Below are positions 5,826-14,657 of a stretch of 26,538 nucleotides of DNA, in pieces. A program made the position numbers and the translations under genes. The DNA is from a virus. The stretch's first letter is position 1. Each line of letters starts with the position of its first letter. The notes below the pieces were generated by a model that worked only from the letters and a program-made list of their open reading frames with translations, was not told where the DNA came from and made no database searches. Location: IMG/VR virus record IMGVR_UViG_3300046748_000159, positions 1-26,538 of that record; one strand, given 5' to 3'.

Positions 5826-8800
5826 TTATTCTTTTATTAAAAATGTACTTGCTGATGTAGCAATACCTATTTCTTTATGAGTTGATGTATCTACAGTTGC
5901 TGATGATGAAATAATACCATCATCTTTTTTTACTTGTATTTTTTGAGCAATAGTTAATCCACTTTGGTTGTCATCTTCTGTTCCTTGTAATTTAATTGTA
6001 ACAGTTGCATTAGCACTAACACTTGATTGAGCAATACCAATATAACTATCATTTATGTCATATTTAATTGCACCCCAAACACCAGCATGACCTCCAATAT
6101 TGTTGTAATCTCTATTTTGAGTAGCCCAACCTATATCTGAACCATTATCACCACTATCGCAAGTTTCCATTTGTGAATATTCATAAGAACTAACATAAAG
6201 TTGATGATAGGTGCTAAATTCTGATGTAACAGCTGATGATATTCCATCACTTAAATTTCTAATACCATAATAAATACGACCTTTATCGCTATTAGATGAT
6301 TGTGTGCTGTCATAATACATGTGCATTATATACAATTTGCCTTGCACAACACGAGCAGAAATATCTAATTTATGACTTTCAGAACTGTTTGAATTTATAC
6401 GCACTATTTCATTAAATGAACCACTTGTAACAGTTATATCACCAGAGTTTAAACCATCTGCACTTGCGTCATTAGGGTTAAATTTTGGAGCATATATTTT
6501 TTTATCCCTAACCATAAAACATCTTCCAACACCTGTTTCTGTAATAACAAGGTCTATTGCTGTGTCATCTTTATATCCCCAATTTGCAGTATTAATAGTT
6601 GTTCCACCAGAGTCTGTTGTAGATATATCAACAAAATTAGAAGATGTACCTAAACCTGTATAAGAATTTGAGTTAAAATAAAGCCTCCAAACTCTTACCT
6701 TATTATCAACCCAATTAAATTTTCTTGCATAATAAAAACTTGGAACTGTTGGGTGAGCAACAATACTATGTGCTGCTGGATAGCTAAGATAGTTATATTG
6801 ACTTGCATTGATTGAATTTACTACAACATGATAATTATATTTATCATTAGCAGAACCATTTGGTCTAATAAAAAACCTAGAATTATACATTTGTATATAA
6901 TATTCTGCGTTAAGAGCACCAAATCCTGCAACATAAGTTCCTGCGGGTTTTGTTGTAGCACTTTGACTATTTTCTCTTATATATGACCAATCTCCAGTAG
7001 CAGACACTAAAGATGGATTGTTGCCATTATAGTTACGGAGATAACTATTATTCATATTACCCATAGATTTTTGAATGCCAAAGGCAGAACCATTAAATGT
7101 TGCTGTGCCATATCTACAATATCCACTATTACTACTGCCACCACTTCCAACAATAACAAACATTTCATTACCTTCAAAATCTTTAACTCTATGTAATTTA
7201 ACTATCCCCATATCTTCTGATACAAGCACTTGTTCTGAACCCCATGTAATAGTAGTACCTGATTTTGTACCTACTTTATAAGAAGCATAATAACTACTTG
7301 AGCCTCTTCTAAAAGTTACAATATATTTATCATATTGTTCAGAATAAACTATATGAGGATTGTTTCCGTTATTAGGATAAAGGTCAAAATTATCTGTTGT
7401 AGCTCCTGATGTGTGACTAAGATTTGCTGTATCTACCCAATTTTTAGCAAGACCTACTTTGCCATCAGAGTAAAGACCCACAGGTTGTCCTGCTGTAATT
7501 GCATATTTAGCTGTCTTGTCAACACTACCACCTGAAGCTGGTAAATTTGTTAGTTGTGAACCATCTACGGCAGGTAGCTTGGCATTACTATCTAATTGAA
7601 CAGCATTAGTTGCTGATGTACCTGCTGCTAATGTTGCGGCAGTTCCTAATCCTAAATTAGTTCTAGCTGTACTTGCACTTGCTAAATCTGATAAATTTGA
7701 TGCTTTTGCAGCCGCATTATCGGCTTTCGTTCCTTGTGCTGAAGTAGCATAATCAGTAGAAGCTGTTGTAGCAGCAGTTCCTAATCCTAATGTTGTTCTT
7801 TGTGCTGCAGCGTCTGCGTCATCTAATAGGGCTTTACCTGCTGCGGTTAAATCGTAAACACCTGCAGAACCACTTCCTGTAAATTGTATGCCTTTGTCGG
7901 CAGCAGAAGTAAGTCCTGCAATAGCGGTTAATTCTGCGTCATCTAGTCCTTGCACACTTGCGGCAGGGGTTGTTACATAATTACCCATATAGGCATGACT
8001 AGAACATTCATAATACAAAACATTTGGTGTAGCATCATCAACCGCAATCGTTGTATATGCACCTGAACTACCTGCAGTACCATTTGTTGTTACGCCTGAT
8101 GTGTAAGCCTCAGCTTTTGCAGCGTCTTTATAAAATCTTAGTGGGTGTCCACTATTAGAACTATGTGCTTGGTCAAACTTGTAAAAATATTCTGTGTTTG
8201 CAGTTGTACCATCAACACCTTGTAATTGTAATGCAGGGCTTTCAATACCATTTAAGAAATATGCACTAGAACTACCATCACCATTATAAGGGTGTGCTGC
8301 AGTTTTTGATGCTACTGTTACAGTATATGTAATAGGAGAACTTGCTGAACCATATAAACCAAATTGTGCATTTAAGTTAGTTAATTGACTACCATCAAGA
8401 GCAGGTAATTTACCATTACTATCAAGTTGTGGAATATTGTTTGCACTTGTTCCAACATTTAAAACGGCAGATGTTCCTAAACCTAAATTAGTTCTAGCTG
8501 TGCCAGCATTAGCAACATCAGATAAATTATTTCCTGTTGCTAAAAATCCACTAGAGCTAAATGAGCCTTGTGTCCACGCAGAACCATTCCAAACAAACAG
8601 TTGATTGCTTGATGTATTCCAATATAAAGCACCTGTAACTAAAGCGTCACCATCATTGTCAACAGTAGGTGCTGATGACTTTTGACCCAAATATATATCT
8701 GTAAAACTATCTAATGATGAAGCGGCAGAAGTAGCACTTGCAGCCGAAGCCGTAGCAGAACTTGCACTAGCGGTAGCAGAAGTTGCTGATGCAGTTGCAG

Positions 8801-9974
8801 AAGTTGCGGCAGCCGAAGCTGATGTTGCGGCAGCAGTACCTGAACCTGCTATATCATCTACATATTTTTTTCTAGCAGCGTCATTATCTGCAGTTGGTGC
8901 AGCAAGACCTGTAACTTTGTTATCACCCATAGCAAGGTTGCCAGACAATGTACCACCACTTAGATTAAGTTTTAGTGCGTCTGCAGTATCTACATAAGTT
9001 TTTGTTGTAGCGTCATTTGCACTTGATGGAGCTTTTAATCCACTAACAGTATTGGAATTAGCGTCTATATCGCCTGTCATAGTACCACCTGCAAGTGGTA
9101 ATTTAGCGGCTATTGAATTTGTAATTGTAGTTGAGAAACTAGCGTCATCACCTAATGCTGCGGCTAATTCATTTAATGTGTTTAATGCTGCAGGTGCGGA
9201 GTCAACTAATCCTGATACTTCGGTGTCAACATAGCCTTTTGTAGCTGCATCTGTAGAACCAGAGGGCGTGGCAAGTCCTGTAATTGTTTGAGATGTTGTA
9301 CTGTCCATATCAAGTGTGCCATTTATGGTCACATTGTTAAATGTTGATGTACCACTTGTTGCTGTAACATTACCATCTATTGCACCGACAAACTTAGTAT
9401 TTGCAGTTATTGTTGTTCCTGTAACTGCGGCAGGGGTTGTACCACCTACGACACCATCTACTGTTCCTGTAACATTGCCTGTAAGATTGCCTGCAAAATT
9501 TGTATTAGCAGTAATAACTGTGCCTGTAATAGCCGCAGGAGTATTTGCACCTATAACGCCATCTATATTACCACCTGATATTGTTACAGAAGAACCTAAA
9601 TTTGCTGTTGAACTTGCGGCTAATGTTGTAAAAGCTCCTGTGCTTGCACTAGCACCACCAATAGGTGTTCCGTCTATTGTTCCACCATTAATGTCAACTT
9701 TAGCAATAACAACCGACCCTGTACCATTAGGAGTAAGGTTTAGGTCACCATTAGTATCTAAAGTAACAATGGTATTTCCATCAAGATGAAGGTTGTCTAT
9801 TTTTATTGTTGATAATGCTTGTGTGCCTAAATTAATGTCAGCAACTTGTTTCATTATTTCACGCATTGCGTTATTTATATTACTTGGTGAGCAACCTTCA
9901 CTAATATCTATACTGTTTATATCAGTATTAGATGAAGCTGTGTCTGACCATGTGGTAATGTTTGTTTTGCTCAT
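5826..9974 (-). CDS. Tail fibre / receptor-binding protein with repeats
   Basis: A 1382-aa fibre. The start, MSKTNITTWSDTASSNTDIN followed by NINNAMREIMKQVADIN, is a virion-attachment end common in phage fibres. Next come beta-repeats (GTTPAAVTGTTITANT and relatives), three DAAxKxYVD-type repeats at about residues 230-370, and an Ala/Ser-rich segment near 378-428. Two long copies of an NLSD..TARTNLGLGT...QLDSNxKLPAxDGSQLTNL unit follow at about 481-535 and 758-812. From about 820 the C-terminal 560 residues are Tyr/Ser/Asn/Gly-rich, beta-type and non-repetitive, the likely receptor-binding part. It ends IGIATSASTFLIKE. AGGAG precedes the ATG. Receptor specificity cannot be read from sequence. 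Confidence 0.9.
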   Translation of the reverse strand: MSKTNITTWSDTASSNTDINSIDISEGCSPSNINNAMREIMKQVADINLGTQALSTIKIDNLHLDGNTIVTLDTNGDLNLTPNGTGSVVIAKVDINGGTIDGTPIGGASASTGAFTTLAASSTANLGSSVTISGGNIDGVIGANTPAAITGTVITANTNFAGNLTGNVTGTVDGVVGGTTPAAVTGTTITANTKFVGAIDGNVTATSGTSTFNNVTINGTLDMDSTTSQTITGLATPSGSTDAATKGYVDTEVSGLVDSAPAALNTLNELAAALGDDASFSTTITNSIAAKLPLAGGTMTGDIDANSNTVSGLKAPSSANDATTKTYVDTADALKLNLSGGTLSGNLAMGDNKVTGLAAPTADNDAARKKYVDDIAGSGTAAATSASAAATSATASATSATASASSATASAASATSAASSLDSFTDIYLGQKSSAPTVDNDGDALVTGALYWNTSSNQLFVWNGSAWTQGSFSSSGFLATGNNLSDVANAGTARTNLGLGTSAVLNVGTSANNIPQLDSNGKLPALDGSQLTNLNAQFGLYGSASSPITYTVTVASKTAAHPYNGDGSSSAYFLNGIESPALQLQGVDGTTANTEYFYKFDQAHSSNSGHPLRFYKDAAKAEAYTSGVTTNGTAGSSGAYTTIAVDDATPNVLYYECSSHAYMGNYVTTPAASVQGLDDAELTAIAGLTSAADKGIQFTGSGSAGVYDLTAAGKALLDDADAAAQRTTLGLGTAATTASTDYATSAQGTKADNAAAKASNLSDLASASTARTNLGLGTAATLAAGTSATNAVQLDSNAKLPAVDGSQLTNLPASGGSVDKTAKYAITAGQPVGLYSDGKVGLAKNWVDTANLSHTSGATTDNFDLYPNNGNNPHIVYSEQYDKYIVTFRRGSSSYYASYKVGTKSGTTITWGSEQVLVSEDMGIVKLHRVKDFEGNEMFVIVGSGGSSNSGYCRYGTATFNGSAFGIQKSMGNMNNSYLRNYNGNNPSLVSATGDWSYIRENSQSATTKPAGTYVAGFGALNAEYYIQMYNSRFFIRPNGSANDKYNYHVVVNSINASQYNYLSYPAAHSIVAHPTVPSFYYARKFNWVDNKVRVWRLYFNSNSYTGLGTSSNFVDISTTDSGGTTINTANWGYKDDTAIDLVITETGVGRCFMVRDKKIYAPKFNPNDASADGLNSGDITVTSGSFNEIVRINSNSSESHKLDISARVVQGKLYIMHMYYDSTQSSNSDKGRIYYGIRNLSDGISSAVTSEFSTYHQLYVSSYEYSQMETCDSGDNGSDIGWATQNRDYNNIGGHAGVWGAIKYDINDSYIGIAQSSVSANATVTIKLQGTEDDNQSGLTIAQKIQVKKDDGIISSSATVDTSTHKEIGIATSASTFLIKE
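7540..8530 (-). repeat. Duplicated fibre module (two copies)
   Basis: The protein segment NLSD..TARTNLGLGT through QLDSN.KLPA.DGSQLTNL is encoded twice in the fibre gene, at about 8373-8530 and 7540-7700. A partial LGLGTAA-type copy lies between, near 7735-7830. The copies agree closely in protein and less in DNA, indicating an older duplication. This kind of repeat lets fibre modules recombine. Confidence 0.75.
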
Positions 9975-9990
9975 TTTGTACTCCTAATTA

Positions 9991-12048
9991 CTATAAATTA
10001 TCTTCTGCAATATTTCTTGATGTTTCTTGTATTAAAGATGTTGGGTTTCCTATAATTGCTTGTTGTGAAATTTTACCTGTCGCAATAAGTGTTTGGACAA
10101 TTTTCTCATAAACTTTATCATAGCCAGAAATTTTAATATCACTTTTTATCTTTAACAATTCTTCTGGGCTTGCGGCAGTCATAAATTCATACACTCTATC
10201 AGCATAACCTCGTTGATAAAGTTCTGGTTTTGATGCAACATCTTTTGTAGATATTAATTTTTTTATAATTTCTGATTTTGACATATTAGCTATATCTTTA
10301 CTTTCCGTTATTATTTTATTTGCCCTTGAAATTTTTTCAGCAGTATTTGATTTGTTTAAAACTGAATTGCTAGTATTTTTCATTTTTACAATATCAGTTA
10401 AATTATTAATTAATTTATCGCCTTCACTCTTGCCTAATATAATTCTTAAAAAATCTCTATTGTTTGGTGTTTTTATAACATTTAAGGCAGGATTTGCACC
10501 CATGCCCTCAACACCTGTGTTAACTGTTTGTGTTAATCTTTGTTCAAAAAAATTATACACACCTTGTTGAAATGATGTCTTTTCACTTTTTGATAAATTA
10601 TCCATAATATATTGTAATTCTTCAACTGTTTGTATTTTTTGAAAATTATAGCCATCATCTAATGCTTTTATTACTTCACTATCACCAGCAAATTCGTCAC
10701 GAGCTTTTTTATATGCAGGATTTTTACTATCTAACCAAGATAAATAATCATTTAAGTTTCTTGTTCTTATACCTTTTTCAGTATTATCAATAGCAACCTC
10801 ACCTTTAGCTTTACCGGTCTGCAAGGCTTTGCCATATCCCATTTTAATATAATGTAATAATTCAGTTTTCATTTCTATTATTTCATTATTTTTGCCATCA
10901 ACAATTTTACCATTTTTAATAAAAACTTTAGGCATTTTTACACCATCAAGTTTTGCTAAAGTTAATGCTCTTTCAAAGGCTTCTTCAAAATCAGGTTTTG
11001 AAATAATATTTTGAAATTCAATATCATTTTTAATATTTATTTTTTTTGCGTTTGCTATCTTATAAATTGCATCTGCTTTGACACCCCTCGTGTGTAACAA
11101 TTTTTTTAAGGTTTCAAACCTTAAACCTGTTTCTGGAAAGGCAATTTCAAGTTCACTTTTTACTCTTTTATTTAATGTATTGTTTCTATTTTTAAAAAAG
11201 TTTCTTATATCTCTTGCTTTGTTATTTTCGCCAAGAACTTTTGCAGCAATAATCATCATTTGGTCATCATCAACTTCAGGTGCATCAATTAAAGAATAAC
11301 CTTTTTTATTTTTTTTAATTACATTTTCAAAAAAAGTATCTATATTTTGACCGCTAGTTTCAATAAGTTCTCTTAATTCTTTTTCGGCTCGTTTTTTTCC
11401 TAATTTTGATGCTCGGCTTCTTCTCAAGGATATTAGATTTGATGCACCATCACCTAATGGTACTGCAATAGTATTAAAAACACCTGAAATAAAAGCATCT
11501 CTTGCAGCATTAAGTCCTTTTGATTGTAAAGTTTCAGGTACATTAATTTTTCCATCTTCCCTTAATATAACTTCACCTTCACCAACACCATAAATGCCAC
11601 CTTCAATAACTCTTGTTCCAATTCTTGCTTTTTTACTTTTTCCTTTTTCAAATTTGCTAAAAACTCTGCCTAATGGATTTGCAAAAAAACCAGCACCTTC
11701 CTCTATCGTTGATTGAATTGGAAAGTTTTGTCTTTGAAAATCTTTTGTTTTATCTGCTAATACAGCACCTTCACCTATTGTTAAATCTTTACTAAGTAAA
11801 CCTTGCAGTCCTCCAGCAAAATCATCAGCAAAAGCTGATGATACACCACTTAAAACAGGTGATAATCTAGGTGAAATAATTGATGTTTTACCTCTTAAAC
11901 TTGGTGCAAGTTTATAGCCCTCAGGTAAAATTTTATTATTTTTAAATTCATTATATATATCAAGTGCTTCTGATGAACTTACATTAACACCTTTTGGTGT
12001 TGTTAATGTAAATTCTTGATTGTCTTTTTCAAAAGAATATTTAGACAT
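9991..12048 (-). CDS. Large internal/ejection-type virion protein (putative)
   Basis: A 685-aa largely alpha-helical, Lys/Asn/Glu-rich protein starting MSKYSFEKDNQEFTLTTPKG. A Gly-rich N-terminal part (SGVSSAFADDFAGGLQGLL, then GVGEGEVILREDG) could insert in or associate with membranes. It is followed by long charged helices to the end. No enzyme motif is apparent. Its place, between two smaller ejection-type proteins and the fibre, is where podoviruses encode internal core proteins that leave the head with the DNA. I infer that role from size, composition and gene order. It begins 1 nt after the previous stop with ribosome site GAGGG inside that gene's end. Confidence 0.6.
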   Translation of the reverse strand: MSKYSFEKDNQEFTLTTPKGVNVSSSEALDIYNEFKNNKILPEGYKLAPSLRGKTSIISPRLSPVLSGVSSAFADDFAGGLQGLLSKDLTIGEGAVLADKTKDFQRQNFPIQSTIEEGAGFFANPLGRVFSKFEKGKSKKARIGTRVIEGGIYGVGEGEVILREDGKINVPETLQSKGLNAARDAFISGVFNTIAVPLGDGASNLISLRRSRASKLGKKRAEKELRELIETSGQNIDTFFENVIKKNKKGYSLIDAPEVDDDQMMIIAAKVLGENNKARDIRNFFKNRNNTLNKRVKSELEIAFPETGLRFETLKKLLHTRGVKADAIYKIANAKKINIKNDIEFQNIISKPDFEEAFERALTLAKLDGVKMPKVFIKNGKIVDGKNNEIIEMKTELLHYIKMGYGKALQTGKAKGEVAIDNTEKGIRTRNLNDYLSWLDSKNPAYKKARDEFAGDSEVIKALDDGYNFQKIQTVEELQYIMDNLSKSEKTSFQQGVYNFFEQRLTQTVNTGVEGMGANPALNVIKTPNNRDFLRIILGKSEGDKLINNLTDIVKMKNTSNSVLNKSNTAEKISRANKIITESKDIANMSKSEIIKKLISTKDVASKPELYQRGYADRVYEFMTAASPEELLKIKSDIKISGYDKVYEKIVQTLIATGKISQQAIIGNPTSLIQETSRNIAEDNL

Positions 12049-12049
12049 A

Positions 12050-13225
12050 TTATGTACCCTCTGATACTTCTTTAAAGTTTAATAAACCATCATTATTTTC
12101 AGTATTAGATAAACCTTTAAATTGTTCTTTTAAATTTTCAACTTCACCGGCAAATTCTTGAGTTAATTTGTTAGTCGCTATCATTTCTAATTCTGGGTGT
12201 GTTTTAGAACCACCAAATTGTGAACTTACTTCCACATATAATGCTTGATAACGAATTTGCCTTCTTTGAGCAATTTTAAGGGCATTTATTAATAATTGAT
12301 TTGATTCTTTAGATTTACCTAATGTTGGTGCTGCCGCTTGAACAAACGCCAAATCTCTATCAGTTGGATTTACACCTAACATTTTTACTAGAGGTAAAAC
12401 TAAATTATTACTTAAAGCGTCAAAACTTGTTAATTGTGAAAGTTGTGTTCTTCCTTCTTCATCAACTAAACCAAAAGCATCAAACAATCCAAGTGCGTAT
12501 TTTCTTATACCAGATAAAGCACCTGTATCAAAATTAGGGTCATCTAACATTGATTGCATAATGTCTATATTTGGCAATGCTTCACGAGCTGCATTTGCTT
12601 TTTCAGTCATAGTTTTATAAGCGGTAAGTTTTGCTTCTTGTTGTAATGGATTAACTTGTTTAACATACTTATCCATATATTCTTCCAAAGGAATATTCAT
12701 TGCTTTAGCAACTTTTTCATAACTTGTTCTTGTGTCTTTTTCATCACCATATTTTGCTTTTCTATAAGCACCCATTGGGTCTGCTTGAACATTTGAGCCC
12801 ATTGGTCTAGCCGCACCCATTCTATTAAATTCTTGTGCCATTGCTAACATTGGTGCTGCTTCTGTATATGCTCTTTCAAGCCTATTAAATATTCCTTTGT
12901 TAGCAGTTCTAGGTGGTTGGATTTGTTGAGCAATAGTTGGTGGTTGCACACCTTGTCTAGGTGTTGTTCTTAAATCTACATTTGGTGAAGCAGGTAGGTT
13001 TCTTAATGATAAAGTGTCCACATTAGCAGGTGGTGTTGGCGTTTGTGGTAACATTGGTCTTGGCGTAATGCCAAGAGGGTTATTACCCATATTTTGCATT
13101 GAACTTTGTAAAAGACCACCCAATGACGCATTTGCTGTACTTGCCGATATTTGGTCAAGCATATTTAATCTTTTTTGTTTTTCTTGTGGGGGTAGATTTG
13201 AATTTAATATTTCTTGTCTTGTCAT
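12050..13225 (-). CDS. Internal/DNA-transfer-type virion protein (putative)
   Basis: A 391-aa protein whose best start is ATG 13225-13223, one base after the previous stop, with GGGA upstream. A longer in-frame start at 13279 would run 53 nt back into the previous gene and is less likely. The N-terminal third is Gln/Pro/Asn-rich and low-complexity. The C-terminal two thirds are helical and contain NNLVLPLVKMLGVNPTDRDL followed by FVQAAAPTLGKSKESNQLL. I have seen that pattern in phage structural proteins near ejection genes. It lies between a 252-aa Gln/Asn-rich protein and the 685-aa helical protein. A DNA-ejection role is inferred. Confidence 0.65.
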   Translation of the reverse strand: MTRQEILNSNLPPQEKQKRLNMLDQISASTANASLGGLLQSSMQNMGNNPLGITPRPMLPQTPTPPANVDTLSLRNLPASPNVDLRTTPRQGVQPPTIAQQIQPPRTANKGIFNRLERAYTEAAPMLAMAQEFNRMGAARPMGSNVQADPMGAYRKAKYGDEKDTRTSYEKVAKAMNIPLEEYMDKYVKQVNPLQQEAKLTAYKTMTEKANAAREALPNIDIMQSMLDDPNFDTGALSGIRKYALGLFDAFGLVDEEGRTQLSQLTSFDALSNNLVLPLVKMLGVNPTDRDLAFVQAAAPTLGKSKESNQLLINALKIAQRRQIRYQALYVEVSSQFGGSKTHPELEMIATNKLTQEFAGEVENLKEQFKGLSNTENNDGLLNFKEVSEGT

Positions 13226-13226
13226 T

Positions 13227-13985
13227 TTAATTTCCCATAAATCCTTTAATGCCTGTTCCAATACCAACAATACTACCAATAGTTCCTAACGCTTGGTTAA
13301 ATGGATTGTATTGATAAGGTGAACTTTTTGAACCATAATTTCCTGCAGCAGTTCCAACTTGACCTAAGAATTGATTTAAGTTTTGTGCAGGTGCTGATTG
13401 AAGGAAATTAAATCTATCCATATTAGCTAAAATATCTCTTTGTGCTTGTTGTTGTCTTACTTGACCAACTTTAGCTAAGTTTGAATAATCAGTATAATCT
13501 TGGTTAGCAAGAGCAGGTACATTAGACAACATAGCATTTTGTCTGCTTCTTTCGTTTTCATAATTTTTATAATAGACATCACTAAGGGCGTTTGTAAGGG
13601 CGTTTTGATTGTAAGCTGACCCCAATCTACCTGCTTGTGAAAAAGTGCCTTGTACCCTATCCGTTACAGGGTCAACAACGGCTCTTTGAAAATAAGGATT
13701 TGTGTTTGCGTTTAAAAAATTACCTTGAAGTGTATTTAATGCTAAATCTTGCCCTTGTCTTTGTAATGGTGAACCTGACAATGCCCTATTAGTTTGCAAA
13801 TTCATAGCCATTTGTTGTTCAGGGCTAAAACCTGCAACAGTATTTTCTGGAAAATAGTTTAAACCTCCGCCCTCACCATAAAGTCTTTGGGCTTCATTTG
13901 CTCCATAGGCTAAAAATGGTGCTGCATACGCAGGGGGGTTTGTAGTTGAAACTGATGTTCCTGTTTTATCGCCACCTATACTCAT
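13227..13985 (-). CDS. Gln/Asn-rich ejection-type virion protein (putative)
   Basis: A 252-aa protein starting MSIGGDKTGTSVSTTNPPAY. It is rich in Gln, Asn, Ala and Tyr, with PYFQRAVVDPVTDRVQGTFS and GRLGSAYNQNALTNALSDVY segments of the sort found in small internal virion proteins of podovirus-like phages. It ends in a Gly/Ile-rich amphipathic stretch (ALGTIGSIVGIGTGIKGFMG) that could insert into membrane, consistent with a protein ejected to form a channel. Ribosome site AAGGAG is strong, and the start overlaps the preceding stop as TAATG. The family call is from pattern and place; function is inferred. Confidence 0.65.
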   Translation of the reverse strand: MSIGGDKTGTSVSTTNPPAYAAPFLAYGANEAQRLYGEGGGLNYFPENTVAGFSPEQQMAMNLQTNRALSGSPLQRQGQDLALNTLQGNFLNANTNPYFQRAVVDPVTDRVQGTFSQAGRLGSAYNQNALTNALSDVYYKNYENERSRQNAMLSNVPALANQDYTDYSNLAKVGQVRQQQAQRDILANMDRFNFLQSAPAQNLNQFLGQVGTAAGNYGSKSSPYQYNPFNQALGTIGSIVGIGTGIKGFMGN

Positions 13986-14365
13986 TATAAACTCCTTATT
14001 GAAATTGTACCTACTTCTTCATAGGCTCTATCTTTATCTTTTACTCTTGACCAACCTTTGCGACCCATAATCATTGATTTTTTACAACCAATAGATTTAG
14101 CCCACTCACAAATTGGCTTTTCCATTTCTTTTAGTTCTTCTAAGTCACCACCACCTAACCAAAATCTTAACATTTTGTATTTAGGGTATGTGACTATTTC
14201 AGTTACACAAGCTGACTTTTGACCTGTCCAAAGTTGTGCATCATTTCTTGTAATTGCATAATAAATATCTTTTTCAGTATGCGTATCAATGCCTCTATCT
14301 AATGCTTCCAAAATATATTTTCGTGACTTTAGCCACGCTTCTTTATCCAATGATGATGTATTCAT
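13985..14365 (-). CDS. T7 gp13-like / GNAT-like phage protein
   Basis: The likely product is 126 aa, starting at ATG 14365 (MNTSSLDKEAWLKSRKYILE). A longer frame from 14431 would overlap the preceding gene by 89 nt rather than 23 and is less likely. The pattern YPKYKMLRFWLGGGDLEELK, then ICEWAKSIGC and IMGRKGWSRV, looks like the small GNAT-fold-like proteins found with podovirus internal virion genes, as in T7 gp13. No acetyl-CoA loop (R/Q-x-x-G-x-G/A) is obvious, so it is probably a structural or assembly factor, not an active acetyltransferase. It precedes the ejection-type proteins. Assignment moderate. Confidence 0.6.
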   Translation of the reverse strand: MNTSSLDKEAWLKSRKYILEALDRGIDTHTEKDIYYAITRNDAQLWTGQKSACVTEIVTYPKYKMLRFWLGGGDLEELKEMEKPICEWAKSIGCKKSMIMGRKGWSRVKDKDRAYEEVGTISIRSL

Positions 14366-14657
14366 ATTGTCTTGATGTTCCACTACTATTATGTGTAATT
14401 GTAAAAGAACCATTTGTTCTTGTTGATACAAATAAACTTGTTAATTCACTTGCGGCATTACTTGATTTTGGCATAAACAAAACAACGCTGTTTTCACTTG
14501 CACGAGCATCATTTACTGTTGTTGTAGAAGATGAGGTTTGCAAGGTAACGCTACCGGTAGAATTTAATCCGCCATCTATTGTTCTGTTAACTATTTCAGC
14601 AACTAATCTAGGGTCACCACCGGCTTGTGGTAACTTTCTATATTGATTGTCTGCCAT
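14343..14657 (-). CDS. Small beta-rich structural protein
   Basis: A 104-aa protein starting MADNQYRKLPQAGGDPRLVA. After a short helical segment (AEIVNRTIDGGLNSTGSVTL) it is Ser/Thr-rich beta, ending HNSSGTSRQYEYIIIG. Small proteins of this shape occur among podovirus tail genes, and similar segments appear in fibre or head-decoration proteins. It begins exactly after the nozzle-like gene's stop (AAAAGGTAAATG) and overlaps the next gene by 23 nt. A minor tail or decoration role is inferred; the family is not firmly identified. Confidence 0.7.
   Translation of the reverse strand: MADNQYRKLPQAGGDPRLVAEIVNRTIDGGLNSTGSVTLQTSSSTTTVNDARASENSVVLFMPKSSNAASELTSLFVSTRTNGSFTITHNSSGTSRQYEYIIIG

Noticed and set aside
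9316-9789. 157-aa plus-strand open frame in the fibre gene
   Set aside because: Val/Pro/Ala-rich product is the mirror of repetitive fibre codons on the other strand; no ribosome site or motif.
13226-13279. Upstream extension of the 391-aa virion protein
   Set aside because: The extra 18 residues read back into the previous gene in another frame, while ATG 13225 has a ribosome site and begins one base after the previous stop.
14366-14431. Upstream extension of the gp13-like protein
   Set aside because: It would lengthen overlap with the small structural gene to 89 nt and add a low-complexity Gln/Val stretch not typical of the family.
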